In this document: positions 1-7,275 of the stretch, one piece after another
How positions within the stretch are numbered: the first letter of the stretch is position 1
Layout: the number at the start of each line of letters is the position of its first letter
Translations under genes and position numbers: made by a program
DNA from: Nocardioides psychrotolerans
GTDB taxonomy: Bacteria; Actinomycetota; Actinomycetes; Propionibacteriales; Nocardioidaceae
Length of the DNA: 52,423 nt
Direction: 5' to 3'
NCBI RefSeq assembly: GCF_900113685.1
Contig: NZ_FOQG01000023.1
Coordinates: 1 to 52,423 of the forward strand
The notes under the pieces: model-generated
Databases searched by the model: none
What the model was told of the DNA's origin: nothing
Seen by the model: the letters and a program-made list of their open reading frames with translations, nothing else

Positions 1-209
1 ACCCGCTGGCGTTCAGCGTCGGTGAGCGCGTTCGGCGGCGTCGGCCGCGGTCCACGCACGGGTGCGGGTTCGGGCCCGAACGGCAACCCCGCACGCCGCA
101 GAGCTTCGGCCTCGGCGCGGTAGTGACTGGCCCGCGAGCGACCCAGCAACGCACACGCTGTCGCGATGCTCATCAACGCGGCGAGCTCGGCGACCAGCGG
201 CACGATCAC
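1..209 (-). CDS. IS3-family transposase OrfB, 5' part (runs off the window)
   Basis: This minus-strand frame opens at a GTG (209) that overlaps the TGA of orfA, and stays open to the window edge (69 codons). It reads AVIVPLVAELAALMSIATAC, then a segment with GRSRASHYR and PRPTPPNALTDAERQRV. I recognise this as the N-terminal HTH-like region of IS3-group OrfB. The catalytic DDE residues would lie outside the window. In IS3 elements OrfB is normally made as an OrfAB fusion by -1 frameshifting; whether a slippery site is used here cannot be judged from this fragment. Confidence 0.75.
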   Translation of the reverse strand, partial: MIVPLVAELAALMSIATACALLGRSRASHYRAEAEALRRAGLPFGPEPAPVRGPRPTPPNALTDAERQR

Positions 210-655
210 CGCTTCGACCGCCTCTCGTCCACCTTGGCCACCGGGCCGGCCAGGTCCGCGCTCTCGGAGAGCGTCTCCAAGAGCGCGTGTGCTTTTCCCA
301 TCAGGTCCAGCGCCGCCTTGTGCTTGGCGAGCTCAGCCTCGGCCTTCTCCGCGCGCGCCCGCAGCTGGGCGACCTCCCGGTCGCGTTCACGCTCACGCCG
401 GTCCCGGGTCGCCGGGGCGAGCCCGGCGGCGGCACCCGCCTGGGCGGCCCTGCGCCACTCGATGATGTGCGAGGAGTACAGGCCTTCGCGACGCAGGATG
501 CTCCCGCGCACACCACGATCAGCTGCCTCGTACTCGGCGAGAATCTGCGCCTTGTACTCCGCGGAGAAGCTACGCCGTTTCGGTCGATTAGCCCTGGGTC
601 CCATGACCCCATCATCGCTACTGCTGCCAGCCACATCGGCCGTCGTCATCGTCAT
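206..655 (-). CDS. IS3-family transposase OrfA (helix-turn-helix subunit)
   Basis: OrfA binds the IS ends and is the N-terminal half of the IS3 transposase. The frame contains RPKRRSFSAEYKAQILAEYE followed by LLRREGLYSSHIIEWRRA, the usual HTH_Tnp_1 pattern. A Lys/Glu/Ala-rich coiled coil of about 60 residues follows (leucine zipper for OrfA multimerisation). I prefer the ATG at 655, since the open frame upstream begins only with TTG/GTG codons; 604 is an alternative. The gene ends in an overlap with orfB. With orfB and the upstream flank it makes one minus-oriented element whose 5' end I place loosely near 710. Confidence 0.8.
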   Translation of the reverse strand: MTMTTADVAGSSSDDGVMGPRANRPKRRSFSAEYKAQILAEYEAADRGVRGSILRREGLYSSHIIEWRRAAQAGAAAGLAPATRDRRERERDREVAQLRARAEKAEAELAKHKAALDLMGKAHALLETLSESADLAGPVAKVDERRSKR

Positions 656-713
656 CGTGCTCGTCTCGCTTCTCACCCCGTGCAAGGGAACGAACTCAGA
701 GGAGGTGTCTCAC

Positions 714-978
714 TCAACTCTGACGCACAGGGGAGCCCTGCTGCATGGCTTGGCGCAACAGGCGTCGCACCAGCGCGGAGGTAGGGATGTGCTCGTCGCT
801 AGCCCTCTGACGCAGTTGCTGCGTCTAGCTCACTGTCGATGCGCAGGTGCATCGGTACGTCCAGCGCGGCGGTCTTCTCGACCGCTTCAGCCTCTGCGGC
901 CTCGGCTTCTTCACCGGCGACTTCCGCGAGGATCGCATCGTGGCGCGTGCGGCGCGCCACCTGCTCGGGGTTAGTCAT
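714..978 (-). pseudogene. Antitoxin-like small protein, broken by a one-base frameshift
   Basis: The frame starts at ATG 978, overlaps the end of the upstream partner by 8 nt, and reads MTNPEQVARRTRHDAILAEV, then an acidic stretch, then MHLRIDSELDAATASEG and a stop at 799. If one base is skipped at about 818-822, the frame continues as DAALRQRASDEHIPTSALVR then RLLRQAMQGSPVRQS to a stop at 714. The restored C-terminus looks like a ribbon-helix-helix-type DNA-binding end (LRIDSELDAALRxRA...TSALVRRLLRQA), as in many antitoxins. The 3' end lies right next to the IS3 element. Sequencing error cannot be excluded. Confidence 0.6.
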
Positions 979-1282
979 CAGTTGTGTCCTTTCGATCGAG
1001 GTAGTCCCGCAGGTCAACGCCGCGGGTCTTCCAGGCAGTCACGCCGGAGAGGTCGTGCGGGTCGATGATCACGGTGAGGACGAAGCCCGCGGCCGGCGAG
1101 TAGCCGATGAGCCGTGTGTAGGCCGCCTTGCTCTTGGGGTCAGGGTTGCGGGCCACCAGGGCGGGATCGGCCGCCGCCTGCAAAGTCCACTCCGGCTCGA
1201 TGTCCGTCGCGCCGGGACAGCGGGTCGAACGGCTACGGATGTGAGCGGCGTCCCGGGTCCCACCACAACTCCACCAACACAC
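971..1282 (-). CDS. Small protein of a toxin-antitoxin-like pair (first gene)
   Basis: The credible part of this frame is the last ~80 residues, including GATDIEPEWTLQAAADP, DPKSKAAYTRLIGYSPAAGF, VLTVIIDPHDLSGVTAWKTR and a charged end. It is compact with alternating strands, like small RNase-fold toxins, but I do not recognise a named family. The GTG at 1282 gives about 103 aa. The open frame continues upstream to 1618, but that part has a shadow-like composition. ATG of the next gene overlaps its stop (ATGACTAA), the tight coupling usual in toxin-antitoxin pairs. Function is inferred from arrangement only. Confidence 0.5.
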   Translation of the reverse strand: MCWWSCGGTRDAAHIRSRSTRCPGATDIEPEWTLQAAADPALVARNPDPKSKAAYTRLIGYSPAAGFVLTVIIDPHDLSGVTAWKTRGVDLRDYLDRKDTTDD

Positions 1283-1516
1283 CCCGATTGTGGCGCATTG
1301 CGCTACACACGCCGCGCATTGTGGGCCTGGCCGAACAGCAACAGACCCGTGCGCGAGTCCTCGGCGGCGCCGGCTTCTCCTGGGGCGATCCCGCACACGC
1401 TCCGCCGCGCGGATTGCGACCCTGTTCCATCTCGGCACTCCGACCCGGTGAGGACCGCGTGGGTCTATTTCGAGGGCGACAAGTCCGACCGCGCGATCCA
1501 CCTCTGACCCGGCCGA

Positions 1517-1540
1517 GTTACCTACTTTGTTACCTACTTT
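1517..1540 (+). repeat. Perfect tandem 12-bp repeat next to the tRNA scar
   Basis: GTTACCTACTTT occurs twice back to back. It is A/T-richer than its surroundings and lies about 60 bp before the tRNA 3' fragment. Short direct repeats beside an att core are often integrase arm-binding sites, but that role is inferred. Confidence 0.6.
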
Positions 1541-1599
1541 GAGCCTCAACGGCACTGATTCGCCATGACCCGAGATGAGACGTACTGAAACGCACTGCG

Positions 1600-1642
1600 G
1601 ACAAGCGAGAGGTCGCAAGTTCGACTCTTGCCTGGGGCACCA
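1600..1642 (+). other. 3' end of a tRNA gene without its 5' half (candidate att site)
   Basis: A perfect T-arm (GCAAG-TTCGACT-CTTGC, 1615-1631) is followed by an acceptor strand CTGGGGC, discriminator A and an encoded CCA (1640-1642). The matching 5' acceptor strand GCCCCAG is absent from the 100 bp upstream and no D-arm can be drawn. A bare tRNA 3' end is the usual product of a tyrosine integrase that recombines into a tRNA gene. The isoacceptor cannot be named safely. This marks the likely boundary between accessory DNA (left) and core chromosome (right). Confidence 0.65.
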
Positions 1643-1856
1643 CCGTGTCGTGTGCAGGTCAACGCGCCCGTGCAGTCGCGTTCATCTGGACAGCCGGCTC
1701 AGACGGCGAAGTCCGCGTAGACGAGGTCGAGCCTGATCGATGAGGTGACGAGAAGCCCCACGGCCGGGAGACCGGGTCGCTAGGCTCACGCGACCCTCGA
1801 CGGCTCAGGCCGCTGCCTCCCGCGCACCTGCGTGCGCCCCCCACCCAGGAGCCCTC

Positions 1857-2357
1857 ATGCGACACCACCCTCTCCCCCGTCCGCTCCAGCTCACCGCGGC
1901 GGCCCTCCTCGCCCTCGTGCTCGCAGGCGGGCTCTCCGCCTGCGGCGGCGACGACGCGGGCGAGACCTCCACGACCTCCGAGACCACGGACGAGGCGGAC
2001 GAGCCGACTGAGGACACCGCCGACACCACTGACACATTCGTGGCCGACGCCAACGCGGTGTGCGCCGGCCTCTACCCCGACATCAACGCCGTCGGGGCCA
2101 CCCTCGACCCCGCCGACCCCACCACGGTCACCACCGACTTCCTGCCCCTGGTCCAGGAGCTCCAGGACGAGCTGGTCGTCCTGACCCCTCCCGAGGACCT
2201 CGCCGCCGACTACGACGCCGTCCTCGCCGAGCAGCAGGTCAACCTCGACGCCATCACGGCCGATCCCGCCGCCCTCTTCGAGATCGACGGAGGCGCGACC
2301 AACGAGGCGTTCGACGCCCTCGGCCTCACCACCTGCGGCAGCGGCAGCGCCGGCTGA
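1857..2357 (+). CDS. Secreted lipoprotein of unknown function
   Basis: The 166-aa product has a type II signal peptide: a positively charged start, a hydrophobic core, and a lipobox LSAC with Cys29 as the lipidated residue. After it comes a Thr/Glu/Asp-rich linker (residues 33-58) of the kind that spaces a domain from the membrane. The folded domain starts around FVADANAVCAGLY. It is acidic, contains VQELQDELVVLTPPEDL, and ends in TTCGSGSAG. Two cysteines (one in NAVCAG, one in LTTCGS) could form a disulfide. Many actinobacteria have lipoproteins with this VCA...L.PP.D layout; their role is unknown to me. It stands alone, with 70 bp before the next gene. Confidence 0.8.
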   Translation: MRHHPLPRPLQLTAAALLALVLAGGLSACGGDDAGETSTTSETTDEADEPTEDTADTTDTFVADANAVCAGLYPDINAVGATLDPADPTTVTTDFLPLVQELQDELVVLTPPEDLAADYDAVLAEQQVNLDAITADPAALFEIDGGATNEAFDALGLTTCGSGSAG

Positions 2358-2427
2358 CCGCGTCCCGGGTCGCCATCGGCGACCGATAGCCTGACGCCGC
2401 CCCAGCACGGACGACGCCAGGAGACCC

Positions 2428-3630
2428 ATGGGCCACGGACACGGTCATTCCCATCGAGCCGGCGGTGAAGGCGACTTCGAGGTCGACCGGACCCCGCGCC
2501 TGGTGCTCCTGACTGCCCTGGCCCTCGTCGCCGTCGTCACGCTCGCGGGGCTGGTGCTGCTCTGGCCGGACAGCGACGCCGCCGACGAGCTCCAGGGGTC
2601 GGTGGGCTTCGCGGCCGAGGGGGTGACCTTCCCGGAGGCGGTGGTGCGGGAGGTCGAGCCCGCGTGCGCACCCGACGCCGACGCCGACCCGGCGGCGCAG
2701 GCCTGCGGGCGGATCCGCGCGATCGTCGACGAGGGGGCGAGCGAGGGCACCCAGGTGCTCGTCAACGTGCCCCCGCAGATCAGCGACTCCGGTCTCGACC
2801 CCGGCGACCGGATCGAGCTGGTCCGCCAGCCGCAGGACGGAGAGGGCCAGTTCGGCTACTTCGGCACCGAGCGCTCCGGTCCGCTGTGGATCCTGAGCAT
2901 CCTCTTCGTCGTGGTCGTGCTGGGCATCGCCCGGCTGCGCGGACTGATGGCGCTGCTGGGCCTGGCGTTCGCCGGCGTCGTGGTGCTCGGCTTCGCGGTC
3001 CCGGCCCTGCTCACCGGCGAGCCCGGCATCCCCGTCGCGCTCGTCGCGGCCACCGCGATCATGTTCGTCGTCCTCTACACGACACACGGCTTCTCGATCC
3101 GCACCAGCACCGCGCTCGCCGGCACCCTGGCCGGCCTCGCGATCACCGCCGTGGTCGGCTGGTGGGCGGTGCATTCGACACACCTGTCGGGCATCGCCGA
3201 CGAGGGCGGCGGCTTCCTCACGACGTTCGCCAGCGAGATCAACTTCCAGGGCCTGCTGACGGCAGCGGTGATCATCGCCGGGCTGGGCGTGCTCAACGAC
3301 GTGACCATCACCCAGTCGTCGGCCGTCTGGGAGCTGCGCGCCGCGTCGCCGTCGATGAGCCGCACCGAGATCTTCACCAGCGGCATGCGGATCGGGCGCG
3401 ACCACATCGCCTCCACGATCTACACGATCGTCTTCGCCTATGCCGGCACCGCGCTCACGCTGCTGCTCGTGCTCCAGCTCTACGACCGGCCGATGACCGA
3501 CCTGATCGGCACCGAGGAGATCGCCGAGGAGATCGTGCGCTCGCTCACCAGCAGCATCGGCCTCGTGCTCGCCGTGCCGATCACGACGTTCATCGCCGCC
3601 CTCACGGTGCCTCGGGCACGCCGACCCTGA
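2428..3630 (+). CDS. YibE/F-family membrane protein
   Basis: The 400-aa product begins with a His-rich cytoplasmic leader (MGHGHGHSHRAGG), then a TM segment (about 27-47), an extracytoplasmic region to about residue 145, and six or seven further TM segments. GLMALLGLAFAGVVVLGF, THGFSIRTSTALAGTLAGL and a segment with NDVTITQSSAVWELRAA followed by GRDHIASTIYTIVFAYAGTA are typical of the YibE/YibF permease-like family. The transported substrate is unproven. The His-rich leader could bind metal (inference). It is convergent with the next gene, 11 bp between stops. Confidence 0.85.
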   Translation: MGHGHGHSHRAGGEGDFEVDRTPRLVLLTALALVAVVTLAGLVLLWPDSDAADELQGSVGFAAEGVTFPEAVVREVEPACAPDADADPAAQACGRIRAIVDEGASEGTQVLVNVPPQISDSGLDPGDRIELVRQPQDGEGQFGYFGTERSGPLWILSILFVVVVLGIARLRGLMALLGLAFAGVVVLGFAVPALLTGEPGIPVALVAATAIMFVVLYTTHGFSIRTSTALAGTLAGLAITAVVGWWAVHSTHLSGIADEGGGFLTTFASEINFQGLLTAAVIIAGLGVLNDVTITQSSAVWELRAASPSMSRTEIFTSGMRIGRDHIASTIYTIVFAYAGTALTLLLVLQLYDRPMTDLIGTEEIAEEIVRSLTSSIGLVLAVPITTFIAALTVPRARRP

Positions 3631-3641
3631 GTCAGGCCAGG

Positions 3642-4820
3642 TCAGGCCAGCGCCTCGAACGTGATGCCCTGGGCGTGGAGGCGGGCGAGGAGGTTGTCGC
3701 CCATCGCCTGGGCCGTGGTGACCTGGCCGGAGGTGGTCGGGTTGTCGTCGAGGACCAGGCACAGCGCCGCCTCGGCGAGCATCTTGGCGGTCTCCCCGTA
3801 GCCCGGGTCACCCCCGGAGACGCGGGTGTGGATGGTGCGACCGTCGCCTTCACCGATGAAGTCGACGGTGAACCACGACTTCTCGCGCTTGGCCGCGTCG
3901 GGGCCCTCGCCCTGCTTGACCCGGCCCAGCATCAGGTTGCGCAGCGGCTTGACCTGCGCGGCCAGCGCGATCACGCCGACCCCGGCGGCACCGCCCGCGG
4001 CATAGTGGAGCGTCTTGGTGCCGGCGTAGTGGGTGTAGCGGAACTTCGGCCCGTACGACGCCAGGGCAGCCCCCGAGCGCTGGACGACGAACGGGTCGAT
4101 CGTCGGCATCGGCAGCAGCCAGAAGCCGAGCTGCTTGTCGCGGTGGGGCTTGCCTCCGACCGAGCGCGAGGAGCGTCCGTCGGCCGGCTCCGGCTCGACG
4201 CGGCGACGGGCGGTGGAGGCCTCCTTCATCTGCTGGGGTCGCGACATCGCGGTCATCGCGGAGTGGAAGGTGCCGCCGGAGAACATGCCGCTCGCGCGGA
4301 CCACGCCGCGCACGGAGACCGGCCCGGACGCGGCGAGCTGCTGCACGGTGTACATCGCGCCCAGGTCGTGCGGGATGGAGTCGAAGCCGCAAGCGTGCAC
4401 CAGCCGGGCCCCGGAGGCGACGGCGGTCGCGTGGTGCGCGACGTACATCCGGTCGACGAACTCCGGCTCACCGGTGAGGTCGACGTAGTCGGTGCCGGCC
4501 TCGGCGCACGCGGCGACGAGCGGCTCACCGTGGGTGAGGTAGGGGCCGACGGTGGTGATGACGACCTTGGTGCGCCCTGCGACGTCGGCCAGCGAGGCCG
4601 GGTCGGACGCGTCGGCCACGAGCAGCGGGAGGTCAGCCAGCTCGGGCCGGTCGGCCGCCAGGTGAGCTCGCACGCGCTCGAGCTTCTCCTTGCTGCGCCC
4701 GACCAGGGCCCAGCGCAGTCCGGTCGGGCCGTGCTCGGCGAGGTAGGCGGCGGTCAGGCCGCCGGTGAAGCCGGTGGCCCCGAAGAGGACCAGGTCGAAC
4801 TCGCGGGAGGTGTCATCCAT
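3642..4820 (-). CDS. Saccharopine dehydrogenase-like NAD(P)-binding reductase
   Basis: The N-terminus FDLVLFGATGFTGGLTAAYL is a Rossmann GxTGFTG motif, followed by WALVGRSKEKLERVRAHL and VVITTVGPYLTHGEPLVAAC. This is the arrangement of the trans-acting enoyl reductase / saccharopine dehydrogenase-like group common in Mycobacteriales and Propionibacteriales, where members act on lipid intermediates. The substrate here is unknown. I start at the ATG coding MDDTSREF (4820), which places the Rossmann motif near residue 10; an in-frame start lies at 4844. It is divergent from the DUF2277 gene. Confidence 0.8.
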   Translation of the reverse strand: MDDTSREFDLVLFGATGFTGGLTAAYLAEHGPTGLRWALVGRSKEKLERVRAHLAADRPELADLPLLVADASDPASLADVAGRTKVVITTVGPYLTHGEPLVAACAEAGTDYVDLTGEPEFVDRMYVAHHATAVASGARLVHACGFDSIPHDLGAMYTVQQLAASGPVSVRGVVRASGMFSGGTFHSAMTAMSRPQQMKEASTARRRVEPEPADGRSSRSVGGKPHRDKQLGFWLLPMPTIDPFVVQRSGAALASYGPKFRYTHYAGTKTLHYAAGGAAGVGVIALAAQVKPLRNLMLGRVKQGEGPDAAKREKSWFTVDFIGEGDGRTIHTRVSGGDPGYGETAKMLAEAALCLVLDDNPTTSGQVTTAQAMGDNLLARLHAQGITFEALA

Positions 4821-4870
4821 GGAGTCATCGTGGCACCCCCGCACGTCGTGCTGCGACGTAGTCTCGTCGC

Positions 4871-5140
4871 ATGTGCCGCAACATCCGCCCGCTCAACAAC
4901 TTCGAGCCCCCGGCCACGCGCGTCGAGGTCACGGCCGCCGCGCTGCAGTACGTCCGGAAGGTCAGCGGCACCGCCAAGCCGTCGCAGGCCAACCAGGCCG
5001 CCTTCGACCAGGCAGTGCGCGAGATCGCGCACCTCACCCAGCACCTCCTCGACGACCTGATCACGACCGCTCCACCGAAGGACCGCGACGTCGAGGGCGC
5101 GAAGGCCCGAGCCCGAGCCGAGCTCCGCTACGCCCGGTGA
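4871..5140 (+). CDS. DUF2277 family small protein
   Basis: An 89-aa protein starting MCRNIRPLNNFEPPATRVEV, followed by AAALQYVRKVSGTAKPSQAN. This N-terminal pattern (MCRNI..L.NF.PPAT) is diagnostic of DUF2277, a small actinobacterial and cyanobacterial family of unknown function. It ends in an Ala/Arg-rich helix. Its TGA overlaps the GTG of the sirtuin gene, so the two are probably co-translated. The spacing to the divergent reductase gene is 50 bp, so a promoter must lie in that gap. Confidence 0.85.
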   Translation: MCRNIRPLNNFEPPATRVEVTAAALQYVRKVSGTAKPSQANQAAFDQAVREIAHLTQHLLDDLITTAPPKDRDVEGAKARARAELRYAR

Positions 5141-5976
5141 GCCAGACCCCGGACACCCAGGTCTCGGTCGACCACCGAGACGCCGCGCTCGCCCTGCTCG
5201 TCGGCCGCACCCTGGTCGTGCTCACCGGGGCCGGGCTGTCCACCGACTCCGGGATCCCCGACTACCGCGGGCCGGGCTCCCCGTCGCGGACGCCCATGAC
5301 CTACCAGGAGTTCGTCTCCGGCCCGGAGGCTCAGCAACGTTACTGGGCGCGCAGCCACCTGGGCTGGGGCCGCATGCGGCGCGCCGAGCCCAACGCCGGC
5401 CACCGGGCACTCACGGCTCTCGACCCGAGCCTGCTGATCACCCAGAACGTCGACGGCCTGCACGAGGCGGCCGGGTCACGGCGGTTGGTCGCGCTCCACG
5501 GCCGGATCGCCGACGTCATCTGCCTCTCCTGCCGGGAGACCACTTCTCGCCGGTCGCTGCACGAGCGACTGGCGGCCCTGAACCCGGGCTTCGACGAGCG
5601 GCACTCGAGCGTCGAGACCCGTCCGGACGGTGACGTGGACCTCGAGGAGACCGCGGGCTTCGTGGTGCCCGGCTGCGTCGACTGCAAGGGGGTCCTCAAG
5701 CCGGACGTGGTGTTCTTCGGCGAGAACGTGCCGGGGCCCCGCGTCGAGCGCTGCTACGCCGCCGTCGACGCCCTGGCCGACACCGGCGGGGTGCTGCTGG
5801 TCGCGGGGTCCAGCCTGACCGTGATGAGCGGCTTCCGGTTCGTCCGCCGGGCGACCAAGCTGGGGGTGGCGGTGGTGATCGTCAACCGGGGAGAGACCCG
5901 CGGCGACGACCAGGCGACGTACAAGCTCGAGGTCGGGTGCAGCGACTTCCTCGAAGGACTGGTCGCGATCAGCTGA
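5137..5976 (+). CDS. Sir2-family NAD-dependent protein deacylase
   Basis: Sirtuins remove acyl groups from lysine using NAD+. Visible motifs are GAGLSTDSGIPDYRG (NAD binding), TQNVDGLHEAAG, the catalytic His in VALHGR, two zinc-ligand pairs (CLSC and CVDC), VVFFGENVP and VAGSSLTV. The GTG at 5137 overlaps the stop of the DUF2277 gene and gives 279 aa, normal for the family; the frame is open further upstream, but that part is shadow sequence. The insert between the two Cys pairs is somewhat long (about 50 residues). The gene ends 8 nt into the convergent gene on the other strand. Confidence 0.9.
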   Translation: MSQTPDTQVSVDHRDAALALLVGRTLVVLTGAGLSTDSGIPDYRGPGSPSRTPMTYQEFVSGPEAQQRYWARSHLGWGRMRRAEPNAGHRALTALDPSLLITQNVDGLHEAAGSRRLVALHGRIADVICLSCRETTSRRSLHERLAALNPGFDERHSSVETRPDGDVDLEETAGFVVPGCVDCKGVLKPDVVFFGENVPGPRVERCYAAVDALADTGGVLLVAGSSLTVMSGFRFVRRATKLGVAVVIVNRGETRGDDQATYKLEVGCSDFLEGLVAIS

Positions 5977-6334
5977 CGAACTGGATGTCGACGAGGCCCT
6001 CGGGGGTGTCCGAGGCGCGGTTCCGCACCTCGCCCAGCAAGTCGGCCACCTCGTGCACCTGGCTGCGCTCCACCGACATCGGCGAGCCCGAGAGTCGCTG
6101 GGCGGCGAGGTCGGCCGGCAGGCGGACACCCATGCGCAGCCGGTAGGTGGTGTCCTCCAGGGTGAAGCCCACCTCGTCGACGACGGCCGCGTGGAAGCCG
6201 CCGTCGGCGTCGAGGATGATGACCGACTCGTCGTGGTCGAGCCCGCGCTCGAGACGCGTCTCGCTGTGCAGCACCTCGACGCACACGCACTTGGACAGCG
6301 CCCGCGCATTGATGGGGACGGCGATCAACTCCAT
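5969..6334 (-). CDS. Conserved hypothetical protein, 121 aa
   Basis: I do not recognise a named family. The protein MELIAVPINARALSKCVCVE... contains LDHDESVIILDADGGFHAAV, then VGFTLEDTTYRLRMGVRLP, consistent with a small alpha/beta or barrel fold. No signal peptide or membrane segment is seen. I chose the ATG at 6334 because an excellent Shine-Dalgarno, AGAGGAGGT, lies 6 nt before it. Upstream is a palindrome cluster (6406-6425) that may regulate it. Confidence 0.65.
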   Translation of the reverse strand: MELIAVPINARALSKCVCVEVLHSETRLERGLDHDESVIILDADGGFHAAVVDEVGFTLEDTTYRLRMGVRLPADLAAQRLSGSPMSVERSQVHEVADLLGEVRNRASDTPEGLVDIQFVS

Positions 6335-6405
6335 GGTGCTACCTCCTCTGGGAGAGGCCCCCCGGCCACTCCCCCTGAGAACGCGCGACGATGCGACGCG
6401 GTTAC

Positions 6406-6425
6406 GGTCTCGAGACCAATGGTCT
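6406..6425. promoter_or_regulatory. Overlapping palindromes, candidate operator
   Basis: GGTCTCGAGACC (6406-6417) is a perfect 12-bp palindrome. AGACC-AAT-GGTCT (6413-6425) is a second one sharing its half-site. The array GGTCT / AGACC / GGTCT lies about 75 bp upstream of the minus-strand gene starting at 6334, a normal operator position. The binding protein is unknown. Confidence 0.4.
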
Positions 6426-6527
6426 ATCCCGGGGGCATAAACCTCAAGTGCCACGCCCTGCTGTCGAACAAGGGGGATTAAAGTCCCTCCACCTGGCCAG
6501 ACCCGCGAAACAACGCGGAACCGGCGA

Positions 6528-7214
6528 TCAGAGGCGCCGGACGAAGATGTGATCGGCCGCGTCGTGCGCGATCTCGGCGGTCTCGCCGCCCGAGCCGACG
6601 AGGACGCCCTCGCCCGTCGCGATGATCGTGACGGTCTTGTCGGGGATGGCCCCGACGCGCCGCATGGCGCTCATCAGGGGCTCGTCCTTCTGCGTCTCCT
6701 CGGAGATGCGGCGCACCAGCACGCGGACCTCCTCGGGCCCGGCCGCCTGGGACAGGGACTCGAGCCCGTCCATGAAATCCTCTCCGCCGGAGCTCTGACC
6801 GAGCTCCTCGAGGCCGGGGATCGGGTTGCCGTAGGGCGACTCGGTCGGGTGGTCGAGCAGCTCGAGGAGCCGGCGCTCGACGGTCTCCGACATCACGTGC
6901 TCCCAGCGGCAGGCCTCCTCGTGCACGAGCTCCCAGTCGAGCCCGATGACGTCGATGAGCAGACGCTCGGCCAGCCGGTGCTTGCGCATCACTCGCGTCG
7001 CGAGCTGGAGTCCGACCTCGGTGAGCTCGAGGTGTCGGTCGCCCTCGACGGTGAGCAGCCCGTCGCGCTCCATGCGGGCGACGGTCTGCGAGACGGTGGG
7101 TCCGCTCTGGTGGAGACGCTCGGCGATGCGTGCGCGCAACGGCACGATGCCCTCCTCGACCAGCTCATAGATGGTCCGGAGGTACATCTCGGTGGTGTCG
7201 ATCAGGTCGCTCAC
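6528..7214 (-). CDS. ideR: DtxR/IdeR-family metal-dependent repressor
   Basis: IdeR-type regulators bind DNA when loaded with Fe(II) and control iron uptake and storage. The product reads DLIDTTEMYLRTIYELVEEG, then PLRARIAERLHQSGPTVSQT (winged HTH), then HRLAERLLIDVIGLDWELVH and EEACRWEHVMSETVERRL (dimerisation and metal-binding domain with His, Glu and Cys ligands), with GNPIPGLEELG. A C-terminal SH3-like domain follows. This is close to actinobacterial IdeR and less like MntR. I start at GTG 7214 because family members start a few residues before DTTEMYL; an ATG at 7232 is an alternative. The photolyase gene is divergent, starting 60 bp away. Confidence 0.85.
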   Translation of the reverse strand: MSDLIDTTEMYLRTIYELVEEGIVPLRARIAERLHQSGPTVSQTVARMERDGLLTVEGDRHLELTEVGLQLATRVMRKHRLAERLLIDVIGLDWELVHEEACRWEHVMSETVERRLLELLDHPTESPYGNPIPGLEELGQSSGGEDFMDGLESLSQAAGPEEVRVLVRRISEETQKDEPLMSAMRRVGAIPDKTVTIIATGEGVLVGSGGETAEIAHDAADHIFVRRL

Positions 7215-7275
7215 CCGCCCATTCTTACCCATGCCTTCCCTACTCCCGTCTCCCCGGCCTGGCAGGCTGGAGGCG

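Noticed and set aside
1560..1642. A complete tRNA gene
   Set aside because: Only the T-arm, acceptor 3' strand and CCA can be drawn; the 5' acceptor strand and D-arm are missing.
1659..2429. Minus-strand frame over the lipoprotein gene
   Set aside because: Gly/Val/Arg-rich shadow; the plus strand has a signal peptide and lipobox in the same place.
2664..5060. A 798-codon plus-strand open frame, and similar very long frames elsewhere (for example 23278-25467 and 24230-26383 on the minus strand)
   Set aside because: They are Arg/Pro/Gly/Asp-rich shadows of real genes, as expected in DNA of very high GC, with no domain signature of their own.
6442..6468. CTCAAG-N15-TCGAAC, a partial match to the FliA-type motif on the plus strand
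   Set aside because: The -10 half is poor and no plus-strand gene follows; both neighbouring genes are on the minus strand. Treated as chance.
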